Under the pieces are notes generated by a model that worked only from the letters and a program-made list of their open reading frames with translations, was not told where the DNA came from and ran no database searches. The position numbers were made by a program, and so were the translations under genes. Shown here piece after piece: positions 8,257 through 17,246 of a DNA stretch of 36,667 nt. Position 1 is the stretch's first letter. Each line of letters starts with the position of its first letter. This DNA is from an uncultured Eubacteriales bacterium (GTDB lineage Bacteria > Bacillota > Clostridia > Oscillospirales > CAG-272): NCBI GenBank assembly GCA_934481325.1, contig CAKSPL010000003.1:1-36667 (forward strand), given 5' to 3'.

Positions 8257-10341
8257 ATGGCAAAGGAGAACAATCTCGCCGCATATCTCTTTCATCAGGG
8301 CACCAATTACCGTGCCTACGATTATCTCGGCGTACACCGGGAGGGGGAACGCTATGCGTTCCGTGTCTGGGCACCGAATGCCGAGGCGGTTTTTGCCGTC
8401 GGCGATTTCAACGGCTGGGGAGAAAGCGACCCGCTGACCAGAATCACGCCCGGCGGAATCTGGGAAGGCTTTGTGGAGGCAGACCGCTTCGGAGCGGGGA
8501 GCCTTTACAAATTCAAGCTCCGCACCAAAAACGGAGAGCTTTACAAGGCGGATCCTTACGCGCGCTTTTGCCAGAAACCGCCGGAAACCGCCTCGGTTTA
8601 CGCCGACACGGACACCTTTGTCTGGCGGGATGCGGGGTATCTCTCGCACCGCGCGAAAACGATGACGACAAACACCGTAAACGCCCAACCGATCAACATT
8701 TATGAGATTCATCTCGGCTCCTGGAAGCGGCACGAGGACGGCACCACCTATACCTATCGCGAAACGGCGGAGGAGCTGGCACCTTACTTAAAGCAGATGG
8801 GCTACACCCACGTGGAATTGATGCCGGTGATGGAGCATCCGTTTGACGGCTCCTGGGGGTATCAGATCTGCGGGTACTTTGCGCCCACCGCGCGCTTCGG
8901 CACGCCGACCGATTTTATGGCGTTTGTGGACAAAATGCACGCCGCGGGAATCGGTGTGATTTTAGACTGGGTGCCGGCGCACTTCCCCAAGGACGCGCAC
9001 GGACTGTACGAATTTGACGGTCAACCTCTGTACGAATATCAGGGTGCCGACCGGATGGAGCATAAAAACTGGGGGACGCGCTGTTTTGACGTGGGGCGCG
9101 AGGAGGTGCAATGCTTCTTAATCTCCAACGCTCTTTTCTGGATGGAAAAATACCACGCGGACGGACTGCGGGTAGACGCCGTGGCGTCTATGCTCTATCT
9201 CGATTACGACCGGGAGCCGGGCGAATGGACGCCGAACATTTACGGCAACAACCGCAATCTGGAGGCAATCGCCTTTTTCCGCAAGCTCAACCGTGCCGTG
9301 AATGACCGTTACCCCGACGTGATGATGATTGCGGAGGAATCCACTGCGTGGAGCGACGTGACCACCTTTGACCGGGGCGGACTCGGATTCACCTTCAAAT
9401 GGAATATGGGCTGGATGAACGACACGCTGGCATACGCCGCCACCGACCCGCTGTTCCGCAAATACAACCACAACAACGTCACCTTTTCGATGACCTACGC
9501 CTTCTCGGAGCGGTACATTCTGCCGATCTCGCACGACGAGGTGGTACACGGAAAGAAGTCCTTTCTTGACCGGATGCCCGGGGAATACGGGCAGAAATTT
9601 GCGGGGGAGCGGGTATTTCTCACCTATATGATGACCCACCCCGGCAAAAAGCTGATGTTTATGGGGGGCGAAATCGGGCAATTCCGCGAATGGGATTTTG
9701 CCGGGAGCGTGGAATGGTTCCTGCTTGATTACGAAATGCACGCCAAAATACAGCATTTCACCGCGGAGCTGGGGCAATTGTATCTGCGCACCCCCGCGCT
9801 CTGGGAGCGGGACGGGGACTGGACGGGCTTTTCCTGGATAGACGCGAACAACCGCGACCAAAGCGTGCTTTCCTACGTCCGGAGAGACGACGACGGGCAC
9901 GAAATTGTGGTAATTCTCAACTTTACCCCCGTCACGCGCGAGAATTTCCGGCAGGGACTGCCCCGGCGCGGGGTATATGAGGAGTTGCTCAACTCCGATG
10001 CCGCGGAATTTGGCGGCAGCGGCGTGACCAACGGAAACGACATCCGTACCGAGGACGTGCCGTTTCACGGACAGGAACAATCGGCGGTATTGCGCATTCC
10101 GCCCCTTGGCGGGATGATTCTGCAATTCCGCAAGGAATTGCCCGCGAAAAAGCCCGCAAAGGCGGCGGGAGGAGAGAAAAAAACGGCATCCCGCGCCAAA
10201 AAGCCCGTGAACGGTGTGAAAAAAGCCGCTCCGGCAACAAAAAAAGCGACGGCGGAAGCGTCGGCGGAAAAAACCGCCCCCGCCAAGCGCGCGGCAAAGA
10301 AACCGACCGTCAAAAAGGCGGCAAAAGCCGAGGAAAAGTAA
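8257..10341 (+). CDS. glgB: 1,4-alpha-glucan branching enzyme GlgB with Lys/Ala-rich C-terminal tail
   Basis: Cleaves alpha-1,4 chains and re-attaches them as alpha-1,6 branches during glycogen synthesis. An N-terminal CBM48 domain (about 20-120, with VWAPNAEAVFAVGDFNGW) precedes the GH13 barrel. Catalytic residues are visible: nucleophile D307 (GLRVDAVASML), acid/base E360 (MMIAEEST) and D427 (ISHDEVVHGK); region I is DWVPAHFP. The enzyme proper ends near residue 628. The last 66 residues (629-694) are a Lys/Ala/Pro-rich, histone H1-like tail unlike standard GlgB. A GGAAGGAAG site precedes the ATG. It is the first gene of the glg operon. Confidence 0.97.
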   Translation: MAKENNLAAYLFHQGTNYRAYDYLGVHREGERYAFRVWAPNAEAVFAVGDFNGWGESDPLTRITPGGIWEGFVEADRFGAGSLYKFKLRTKNGELYKADPYARFCQKPPETASVYADTDTFVWRDAGYLSHRAKTMTTNTVNAQPINIYEIHLGSWKRHEDGTTYTYRETAEELAPYLKQMGYTHVELMPVMEHPFDGSWGYQICGYFAPTARFGTPTDFMAFVDKMHAAGIGVILDWVPAHFPKDAHGLYEFDGQPLYEYQGADRMEHKNWGTRCFDVGREEVQCFLISNALFWMEKYHADGLRVDAVASMLYLDYDREPGEWTPNIYGNNRNLEAIAFFRKLNRAVNDRYPDVMMIAEESTAWSDVTTFDRGGLGFTFKWNMGWMNDTLAYAATDPLFRKYNHNNVTFSMTYAFSERYILPISHDEVVHGKKSFLDRMPGEYGQKFAGERVFLTYMMTHPGKKLMFMGGEIGQFREWDFAGSVEWFLLDYEMHAKIQHFTAELGQLYLRTPALWERDGDWTGFSWIDANNRDQSVLSYVRRDDDGHEIVVILNFTPVTRENFRQGLPRRGVYEELLNSDAAEFGGSGVTNGNDIRTEDVPFHGQEQSAVLRIPPLGGMILQFRKELPAKKPAKAAGGEKKTASRAKKPVNGVKKAAPATKKATAEASAEKTAPAKRAAKKPTVKKAAKAEEK

Positions 10342-10378
10342 CAGAATCCTCGTCTGACAGGAGCTTCCGAACCCGAGC

Positions 10379-10555
10379 GGGGCGGTTGCCCTTTCCCGAA
10401 TCTCGGGGTACTCTCTCGGTTTTCCGGGGCGGTTGCCCTTTCCCAAACCCGGGATGCCCTCTCGGTTTTCCGGGGCGGTTGCCCTTTCCCAAACCCGGGA
10501 TGCCCTCTCGGTTTTCCGGGGCGGTTGCCCCGCTCCAAACCCGGGATGCCCCGGC
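10379..10555. repeat. 46-bp tandem repeat between glgB and glgC
   Basis: Four units starting with GGGGCGGTTGCC at 10379, 10426, 10472 and 10518 (periods 47, 46, 46). The first unit is diverged and the two middle ones are nearly identical. Each carries a small GGGC-GGTT-GCCC hairpin and all but the first a CCCGGG palindrome. The period is not a multiple of three, so the block is not a coding repeat. It fills most of the 282-bp gap, after glgB and 57 bp before the glgC ribosome site. There are no unique spacers as in CRISPR. Confidence 0.9.
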
Positions 10556-10623
10556 GCGATCCCACTAAAATGCAATCCCACGAAAACGCGATTCCACTAA
10601 AATTCCACAATCGGAGGCTTGAA

Positions 10624-11805
10624 ATGTTCAAGAAAAAAGAGTGCGTTGCGATGCTCCTTGCCGGCGGACAGGGGAGCCGCTTGTATGCGCTGACCGAAAA
10701 AACCGCCAAACCCGCCGTCACCTTCGGCGGGAAATACCGCATTATTGACTTTCCGCTTTCCAACTGCGTGCATTCCGGCATTGACACGGTCGGCGTGCTG
10801 ACCCAATATCAGCCGCTGGTGCTCAACGAGTACATCGGCACCGGGCTTCCGTGGGATCTGGACCGCAACTACGGCGGCGTGAAGATTCTGCCGCCCTACC
10901 AGGCGAAAAACGGCGCGGACTGGTACAAGGGTACCGCCAACGCCATTTATCAGAACCTGCAGTTCATCGAGCGGTACGATGCGGATTACGTGCTGATTCT
11001 CTCGGGCGACCACATTTACAAAATGGACTACGCCGCGATGCTGGATTACCACAAAAAAACCGGCGCGGACTGCACCATTGCAGTGATTGACGTTTCGCTT
11101 GAAGAAGCAAGCCGCTTTGGCATTATGAGCACGGATGAGGACGGGCGCATCTTCAAATTTACCGAAAAGCCGAAGCATCCGGACAGCACCAAAGCGTCAA
11201 TGGGCATCTATATTTTCAGCCGCAAAAAGTTAACCGACTACCTGAAGGCGGACGCCGCCGACCCCGCTTCCTCCAACGACTTCGGCAAAAACATCATCCC
11301 CGCGATGCTCGCGGCGGGCGAAAAGCTGATGGCATATCCGTTCTCCGGCTACTGGAAGGACGTGGGGACCATCGAGTCGCTCTGGGAGGCAAATATGGAT
11401 ATCCTCGGGGACGACCCGGTGCTGAAATTTGCCACCGACGGCTGGCGGGTGCTTTCCCGCCACGATAACGCCCCCCCGCAGTACATCGGCGAGGGCGCGG
11501 TGGTGGAAAACGCCTCCGTAACCGAGGGGTGTGAGATTCTCGGCACCGTGAAAAACAGCGTGCTGGGCGAAAACGTGCGCGTGCTGGCGGGTGCCACGGT
11601 CACGGATTCCGTGATTATGGGCGATTGCGTCATCCGCGAGGGCGCGACGGTGGAATATGCCATCATCGACCGCGACACCGAAATCGGCAAGGGCGCGCGC
11701 GTGGGCGAACCCCGCACGGCGGGACACGGCATTGCGGTGTTGGGCTCCGGCGTGTACGTGGCGGAAAACGCCGTGATTGCCGGCGGCGAAATGAGATCGG
11801 AATGA
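10624..11805 (+). CDS. glgC: Glucose-1-phosphate adenylyltransferase catalytic subunit GlgC
   Basis: Makes ADP-glucose from glucose-1-phosphate and ATP, the committed step of glycogen synthesis. It has 393 residues. The nucleotidyltransferase motif GGQGSRL is at 14-20, followed by KPAVTFGGKYRIIDFPLSN; LSGDHIYKMDY and YWKDVGTIESLWEANMD are also conserved. The C-terminal left-handed beta-helix shows hexapeptide-type repeats (VVENASVTEGCEILGTVKNSVLGENV). The ATG at 10624 has GGAGG 7 bases upstream; an in-frame ATG at 10525 lies inside the 46-bp repeat and is rejected. It probably forms a hetero-oligomer with GlgD, 16 bp downstream. Confidence 0.97.
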   Translation: MFKKKECVAMLLAGGQGSRLYALTEKTAKPAVTFGGKYRIIDFPLSNCVHSGIDTVGVLTQYQPLVLNEYIGTGLPWDLDRNYGGVKILPPYQAKNGADWYKGTANAIYQNLQFIERYDADYVLILSGDHIYKMDYAAMLDYHKKTGADCTIAVIDVSLEEASRFGIMSTDEDGRIFKFTEKPKHPDSTKASMGIYIFSRKKLTDYLKADAADPASSNDFGKNIIPAMLAAGEKLMAYPFSGYWKDVGTIESLWEANMDILGDDPVLKFATDGWRVLSRHDNAPPQYIGEGAVVENASVTEGCEILGTVKNSVLGENVRVLAGATVTDSVIMGDCVIREGATVEYAIIDRDTEIGKGARVGEPRTAGHGIAVLGSGVYVAENAVIAGGEMRSE

Positions 11806-11821
11806 GAAGGGGGAGAGAACA

Positions 11822-12955
11822 ATGACCGCAGCAGGACTGATTTTTTCCAACATTCACGATTCGTGCATCCCGGAGCTGACCGCGCGGCGCACGATGGCAA
11901 GCATCCCGTTCGGGGGCAGATACCGCCTGATTGACTTTGCCCTTTCCAATATGGTCAATTCCGGCATCACCAAGGTGGGGCTGATTACCCACAACAACTA
12001 CCGGTCGTTGCTTGATCACATCGGCAACGGCAAGGACTGGGATCTTGCCCGGCGCAACGGGGGCATCAAGATTCTCCCCCCGTTCATCACCGCCTATGAC
12101 AACGCGGTGGCAAACAAGTATTATTCCACGCGATTGGAAGCAATGATGGGAGCGATGAATTTCATTGACCGCTGTACCGAGGACGTGCTGGTGCTTTCCG
12201 ACTGCGACGTTATCTGCAACGTGGATCTGGAGCAGGTGATTGAGGAGCACGGACGGCGCGGGGCGGACATCACGGTGCTGACCGCCACGGTCAACACCGC
12301 CAGCCAAAGGCTGGATCAGCACACCGAGCTTCCCACCACGGGCGCGGACGGGCGGATTACCGACCTTGCCGAATACGCGGGCGAGGAGGGAAACGTGGAG
12401 GTCTGCACCGATATTTTCGTGGTCAATCGGGCGTTTTTGCACCGCGTGGTAAACGAGGCGATTTCTCACGGCTACACCAGCCTTTATAAGGACGTGCTCC
12501 TGCGCAACGTGGGCAGATACCGCATTTATGCCTCGCATTACGACGGCGTATTTGCGAGAGTCAACTCGCTGGAAAGCTATTTCCGCTGTTCGATGCGGTT
12601 GCTGGATCACGACGTGCGCACCGGGCTTTTCTACCGCCGCAATCAGGCGATTTACACCAAAATCCGCAACTCCTCCCCCACCCGATACGCCCCCGGCTCC
12701 GTGGTACACAACTCGATGATTGCCGACGGCTGTGTGATTGAGGGGACGGTGGAAAACTCGATTCTCTTCCGCGGGGTCAAGGTCGGCAAAGGAACGCGGG
12801 TTTCCAATTCCATTCTGATGCAGGACACCTTCACGGGCGAAAACGTGCGTCTGAATTGCGTGATTACCGACAAGGACGTGCTGATTAAGGACGGGCGCGA
12901 GCTTTGCGGCTATGAAAGTATGCCGTTTTATATCGGCAAGGGCGTAACGGTTTAA
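11822..12955 (+). CDS. glgD: GlgD, non-catalytic subunit of ADP-glucose pyrophosphorylase
   Basis: Paralogue of GlgC found in Firmicutes beside it; known to modulate GlgC in a GlgC/GlgD complex. The 377 residues keep the fold (IPFGGRYRLIDFALSNMVNSGI, beta-helix hexapeptides at the C-terminus), but the N-terminal GGxGxRL pyrophosphorylase loop is replaced by SNIHDSCIPELT, consistent with a regulatory, non-catalytic role. A GGGGGAGA ribosome site precedes the ATG. The 16-bp spacing from glgC suggests matched expression. Confidence 0.95.
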   Translation: MTAAGLIFSNIHDSCIPELTARRTMASIPFGGRYRLIDFALSNMVNSGITKVGLITHNNYRSLLDHIGNGKDWDLARRNGGIKILPPFITAYDNAVANKYYSTRLEAMMGAMNFIDRCTEDVLVLSDCDVICNVDLEQVIEEHGRRGADITVLTATVNTASQRLDQHTELPTTGADGRITDLAEYAGEEGNVEVCTDIFVVNRAFLHRVVNEAISHGYTSLYKDVLLRNVGRYRIYASHYDGVFARVNSLESYFRCSMRLLDHDVRTGLFYRRNQAIYTKIRNSSPTRYAPGSVVHNSMIADGCVIEGTVENSILFRGVKVGKGTRVSNSILMQDTFTGENVRLNCVITDKDVLIKDGRELCGYESMPFYIGKGVTV

Positions 12956-12958
12956 CAC

Positions 12959-13000
12959 GGGGCAAGGAACGAACGACCCGGAAATTGCCCCGCACGGGGC
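12959..13000 (+). promoter_or_regulatory. Mutually exclusive hairpins upstream of glgA
   Basis: In the 61-bp gap before glgA, TTGCCCC (985-991 of 12.9 kb, i.e. 12985-12991) can pair with GGGGCAA at 12959-12965, or its GCCCC part (12987-12991) can pair with GGGGC at 12996-13000. The two pairings exclude each other and lie just before the glgA ribosome site. This may be a simple processing or stability element; a switch role is only a suggestion. Confidence 0.4.
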
Positions 13001-13016
13001 AGAACAGAGAGGAAAT

Positions 13017-14453
13017 ATGAAAAAAATTTTATTTGTCGGCTCGGAGGCGATGCCGTTTGCCGCCACGGGAGGGCTCGGAGACGTGCTGGGTTCGCTTCCG
13101 GCGGCACTTGCCGCAACGGGGGAAGCGGATGTGCGTGTGATCCTGCCGCTGTACGGGCAGGTAAGCGAGGAATGGCGCGCCAAAATGAAAGACGAAGCGG
13201 TGTTTACCGTCCGCCTTGCGTGGCGTGAGCTTTATTGTGGCGTGAAGAGCCTTTCCCGCGGTGGCGTTACATATTATTTTATCGATAACGAATACTATTT
13301 CAAGCGGGACGCACTCTACGGCAGTTATGACGACGGCGAGCGGTTTGCCTACTTCTGTATGGCGGCACTGGAAGCACTGGACAGAGTCGGCTTTTATCCC
13401 GATATTCTGCACGCGCACGACTGGCAGGCGGCACTCTCGGTGGTGTACCTCAACTGCCTGTTCCGCGGGCGGAGCGGGTATGAGAATATCCGCACGGTAT
13501 TCACCATTCATAATATTGAATATCAGGGGCAATACCATTTCGGGATTCTCGGCGACGTATTCTCGCTCGGCTACGAAGAATATGACCGGATGGACTTCGG
13601 CGGGTGCATCAACCTGATGAAGGCGGCAATCGTCTCGGCGGACAGGGTCACCACGGTCAGCCCCCGGTATGCGGAGGAAATCTGCACGCCGGAATACGGC
13701 AAGGGGCTGGACCCGGTGCTTCGCGATAACCGGGGCAAGCTCTCGGGGATTCTGAACGGGATCGATTACGTTTACTACAACCCGGGGCAGGACAAGGCAC
13801 TTTCCGTGCGCTACAACTGGCGCAGTATCGGCAAAAAGGCGGACAACAAGGAGGCTCTGCAATCGGCACTGGGACTCCCCGTCCGGCGGGACGTGCCGTT
13901 GCTTGCCGTCATCTCCCGCCTTGCCACCCATAAAGGGCTGGATCTCGTGTCGGCGGCGATTCCCGGCATTTTGCAGAACCGTGACGTGCAGTTCGTGGTG
14001 TTAGGGAAGGGAGAGCCGGGCTACGAACACTTTTTCCGGGAGCTGGAACACCGTTTCCCGGATCGGGCACGGGCAATGATTACCTACGACCGGGAGCTTT
14101 CCAAGCGCATTTACGCTGCGGCGGACATCTTTTTAATGCCCTCCGCCAGCGAGCCGTGCGGGCTTTCCCAGATGATTGCCTCCCGTTACGGTGCCATCCC
14201 CGTCACGCGCGAGACCGGCGGACTTGCCGACTCCATCCACGGCTACTGGGAGGATGAGGACGGTGTGATGCACGGCAACGGCTTCACCTTTGCCAATTAT
14301 TCCGCCGAGGAGCTCTCGGAGCGCACGCTTGCCGCCATCGCCCTGTGGGGGGATTCCACCCGCCGCGAGCGGTTTGTGAAAAAGATTATGACCACTGATT
14401 TTTCGTGGGGGCAGTCCGCAAAGTCGTATCTTGCCCTTTACGAAACCCTATAA
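13017..14453 (+). CDS. glgA: Glycogen synthase GlgA (ADP-glucose dependent, GT5)
   Basis: Transfers glucose from ADP-glucose to the growing alpha-1,4 chain. At 478 residues it is the normal length for bacterial GlgA. It begins MKKILFVGSEAMPFAATGGLGDV; the usual KTGGL substrate loop reads ATGGL (16-20), so the Lys known in E. coli GlgA is Ala here. Also conserved are HAHDWQAAL, FTIHNIEYQG and the GT-B C-terminal motif PSASEPCGLSQMIASRYG with ETGGLADSI. Ribosome site AGAGGAAAT. It lies 61 bp after glgD. Confidence 0.96.
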   Translation: MKKILFVGSEAMPFAATGGLGDVLGSLPAALAATGEADVRVILPLYGQVSEEWRAKMKDEAVFTVRLAWRELYCGVKSLSRGGVTYYFIDNEYYFKRDALYGSYDDGERFAYFCMAALEALDRVGFYPDILHAHDWQAALSVVYLNCLFRGRSGYENIRTVFTIHNIEYQGQYHFGILGDVFSLGYEEYDRMDFGGCINLMKAAIVSADRVTTVSPRYAEEICTPEYGKGLDPVLRDNRGKLSGILNGIDYVYYNPGQDKALSVRYNWRSIGKKADNKEALQSALGLPVRRDVPLLAVISRLATHKGLDLVSAAIPGILQNRDVQFVVLGKGEPGYEHFFRELEHRFPDRARAMITYDRELSKRIYAAADIFLMPSASEPCGLSQMIASRYGAIPVTRETGGLADSIHGYWEDEDGVMHGNGFTFANYSAEELSERTLAAIALWGDSTRRERFVKKIMTTDFSWGQSAKSYLALYETL

Positions 14454-14485
14454 ATTGCAACAAATACCGGAGGAACAGAAAACCA

Positions 14486-16909
14486 ATGAATTACACCCCC
14501 AATGCCCGTGAAGTAAAAGCAAATCTCGAAGAAACCCTTGTCCGCCATTTCGGATGCTCTCCGGCGGAGGCATCCCGCGATCAGATGTACAAGGCAGCGG
14601 CACTGACCGTGAAAGACATCCTGACCGACAAGCGCGGCAATTTCAAGAAAAAAATCAACGCCCAGGGCGAAAAACGCGTGTACTATATGTGTATGGAATT
14701 TCTGCTCGGGCGATCGCTGAAAACCAATCTGTGCAACCTCGGGCTGAAGGATGCCTATGCCAAGGCTCTCTCGGAGATGGGCTTTGACCTGAACGACCTG
14801 TTTGAATGTGAGCCGGATGCAGGACTCGGAAACGGGGGGCTTGGCAGACTTGCCGCCTGCTATCTGGACTCGCTCTCCTCGCTCAACTACCCGGCAACCG
14901 GATTTTCCATCTGCTATGAATACGGACTTTTCAAGCAGATGATTGTGGACGGAATGCAGATTGAACTGCCGGACGTGTGGCTGCCGGGCGGCGAGGTGTG
15001 GCTGGCACCCCGCACCGACCGCGTATACCGCGTGCATTTCGGCGGGCATATCAAAGAGGAGTGGAGAGACGGGCATTGCAACATCGTCTATGAGGGGGGC
15101 GAAACCGTAGAGGCTGTCCCTTACGATATGATGATTTCGGGTGCCGACAGCGAGGCGGTGTCCCAGTTGCGGCTCTGGAAAGCGCAGAACATCCGCAACT
15201 TCAATATGGGGCTGTTCTCGCAGGGGCAGTACGCACGGGCGTTGGAGGAAAGCACCAATGCGGAAATCATCACCAAGGTGCTGTACCCCTCCGACAACCA
15301 CACCGAGGGCAAGCTGCTGCGCCTGACCCAGCAGTATTTCCTGGTTTCCGCCTCCTGCCAGAGCATCATCCGGGATCATATGGCGGTTTACGGAACGCTT
15401 GACAACCTGCCCGACAAGGTGGCAATCCACATCAACGACACGCACCCCGCGCTCTGCATTCCGGAGCTGATGCGGATTCTCATTGACGATTACCGTTTCT
15501 CCTGGGATAAGGCGTGGGATATGGTCACCCGTGTGGTGTCCTATACCAACCACACCGTAATGCCCGAGGCACTGGAAACCTGGAACGAGGATCTGTTTGC
15601 CCTGAAGCTGCCGCGTATTCATATGATTGTCAAGGAAATCAACGAGCGGTTCTGCCGCGAGGCGTGGAACGCGTTCCCCGGCAACTGGAACCGCATTTCG
15701 GCAATGAGTGTCATCGGCTACGGACAGGTGCGGATGGCAAACCTGTCGGTCATCGGCTCCCATTGCGTCAACGGCGTATCGAGACTGCATTCGCAGATTC
15801 TGCGCGACACGGTATTCAAGGACTTTTACCGGATGTACCCCGACAGGTTTGACAACGTGACCAACGGCATTGCGCACCGCCGCTGGCTCTGCTACTCCAA
15901 CCCGGAGCTGGCAAAGCTGCTGGACGAGTGCATCGGCACGGGCTACCGCAAGGACCCGGAGCAGCTTGCCGAATTTGCAAAATTTGAAAACGACGCCGCG
16001 GTTCTCCAGTCTCTTCGCGACATCAAGCACCGCAACAAAAAAGCGTTTGCCGCGCATCTCGCCGCCAAAACCGGCGTGCGGATTGACACGCACTCGCTCT
16101 TTGACGTGCAGATCAAGCGTCTGCACGAGTACAAGCGACAGCTCCTGAACGCACTGAATATTATCGGGCTGTATCTCGACCTCAAGGAAAATCCGAACCT
16201 GGAGGTTCAGCCCAAAACCTTTCTGTTCGGTGCCAAGGCGGCACCGGGATACGAGATGGCAAAGCGCATCATCAAGCTGCTTTGTATGATTTCCAAGGAC
16301 ATTGAGCAAAACCCCCGCATTGCGGAGAAGCTGCGCGTGGTCTTTTTGGAGGATTACAACGTCAGTATGGCGGAGGCACTGGTGCCTGCCGCCGAAATCA
16401 GCGAACAGATTTCGCTTGCCGGCAAGGAGGCAAGCGGCACGGGCTGTATGAAGCTGATGATCAACGGCGCGCTGACCATCGGCACGCTGGACGGCGCAAA
16501 CGTGGAAATGCAGGAGAGAGCCGGCGCGGAAAACATGTTCATCTTCGGGCTGACCGCCAAAGAGGTGGAGGAGCTGTGGGCAAAGGGCTACAACGCGTCC
16601 CTTTATTACAGTCAGAACGAAAAGCTGGCGCGCATCATCAATTATCTCAACACCGGGTTTGCCGGGGAGTCGTTCGGGGATATTGCCTCGTACCTGCTGT
16701 ACGGTCAGGGCGTTGCCGACCCGTTTATGTGCCTGGCGGACTTTGAATCCTACCGCGTGCGGCACGACGAGGTGGTGCGGGCTTATGCCGACAAGGCAAG
16801 ATGGAACAAAATGTCCCTGCACAACATTGCCGCGGCAGGCTATTTCGCCGCCGACCGCAGTATCCGGGAGTATGCCGACCGTATCTGGCACATCCACCAG
16901 CTGCAGTAA
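14486..16909 (+). CDS. glgP: Glycogen/maltodextrin phosphorylase GlgP (GT35)
   Basis: Releases glucose-1-phosphate from alpha-1,4-glucan ends. The 807 residues match the family length. Seen motifs: YMCMEFLLGRSL near the N-terminus, CEPDAGLGNGGLGRLAACYLDS, and the pyridoxal-phosphate site EASGTGCMKLMINGAL with the cofactor lysine at K656, followed by TIGTLDGANVE. The ATG at 14486 follows GGAGGAA and matches the family start; an in-frame ATG at 14405 lies inside glgA and is rejected. It ends the core glg operon and is followed by a perfect stem-loop. Confidence 0.97.
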   Translation: MNYTPNAREVKANLEETLVRHFGCSPAEASRDQMYKAAALTVKDILTDKRGNFKKKINAQGEKRVYYMCMEFLLGRSLKTNLCNLGLKDAYAKALSEMGFDLNDLFECEPDAGLGNGGLGRLAACYLDSLSSLNYPATGFSICYEYGLFKQMIVDGMQIELPDVWLPGGEVWLAPRTDRVYRVHFGGHIKEEWRDGHCNIVYEGGETVEAVPYDMMISGADSEAVSQLRLWKAQNIRNFNMGLFSQGQYARALEESTNAEIITKVLYPSDNHTEGKLLRLTQQYFLVSASCQSIIRDHMAVYGTLDNLPDKVAIHINDTHPALCIPELMRILIDDYRFSWDKAWDMVTRVVSYTNHTVMPEALETWNEDLFALKLPRIHMIVKEINERFCREAWNAFPGNWNRISAMSVIGYGQVRMANLSVIGSHCVNGVSRLHSQILRDTVFKDFYRMYPDRFDNVTNGIAHRRWLCYSNPELAKLLDECIGTGYRKDPEQLAEFAKFENDAAVLQSLRDIKHRNKKAFAAHLAAKTGVRIDTHSLFDVQIKRLHEYKRQLLNALNIIGLYLDLKENPNLEVQPKTFLFGAKAAPGYEMAKRIIKLLCMISKDIEQNPRIAEKLRVVFLEDYNVSMAEALVPAAEISEQISLAGKEASGTGCMKLMINGALTIGTLDGANVEMQERAGAENMFIFGLTAKEVEELWAKGYNASLYYSQNEKLARIINYLNTGFAGESFGDIASYLLYGQGVADPFMCLADFESYRVRHDEVVRAYADKARWNKMSLHNIAAAGYFAADRSIREYADRIWHIHQLQ

Positions 16910-16915
16910 CACGCC

Positions 16916-16943
16916 GGGGGTGCCTTGCAAGCAAGGCACCCCC
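16916..16943 (+). terminator. Stem-loop after glgP
   Basis: A 13-bp perfect stem (16916-16928 with 16931-16943) and 2-base loop lie 6 bp past the glgP stop. No T-run follows, so it is more like an mRNA 3'-end stabiliser or a variable hairpin of the mosaic repeat than a canonical terminator. Confidence 0.55.
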
Positions 16944-16976
16944 GAACCCCCGCGAAGGGCTCACCCGAGCGGGTGT

Positions 16977-17118
16977 CCGCCGCCGCACGCGGCGGCGGTA
17001 CTTCCGTGGTACTTCCGTGGCACTTCCGCGGCACTTCCGCGGCACTTCCGCGGCACTTCCGCGGCACTTCCGCGGCACTTCCGCGGTTTTTCCGCGATTT
17101 TTCCGCGGCACTTCCGCG
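16977..17118. repeat. GC palindrome followed by eleven 11-bp tandem repeats
   Basis: A 22-bp palindrome (16977-16998) leads directly into eleven units of consensus GCACTTCCGCG with exact 11-bp phasing (16998-17118). The first two units read GTACTTCCGTG, units 9 and 10 carry TTTTT in place of CACTT, and the rest are identical. The GC-rich array sits between glgP and the GH13 gene and does not encode a supported protein. The period is close to one helical turn. Confidence 0.92.
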
Positions 17119-17180
17119 CCGAAAGGCGCGTCGCGGTACAAAAGGCGCACGGGCTTCGATTCTCCCGCGCGCGATCTCTC

Positions 17181-17233
17181 GCAAAAAGTTTTTGAAGGAG
17201 TCCGGAGGGAGCTTTCCGAGAAAGCTCCCTCCG
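17181..17233 (+). repeat. Mosaic repeat: constant segment plus variable hairpin
   Basis: Bases 17181-17202 match 19610-19632 closely (AAAGTTTTTGAAGGAGTCC). They are followed by a 14-bp perfect stem (17203-17216 with 17220-17233, loop CGA) whose sequence differs from the hairpins at the equivalent place in other copies. The stem ends 13 bases before the next start codon and has no T-run. Confidence 0.8.
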
Positions 17234-17246
17234 ATAATGCTTTGAT

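Noticed and set aside
10379..10555. Possible CRISPR array
   Set aside because: Units are contiguous 46-bp repeats without unique spacers, and no cas gene is present.
14438..16939. 833-residue open frame antisense to glgP
   Set aside because: It is the complement of a well-supported phosphorylase gene, has no ribosome site and a His/Val/Leu-rich shadow composition.
16998..17118. Possible CRISPR or coding repeat
   Set aside because: An 11-bp period without spacers, and every frame lacks a start with ribosome site.
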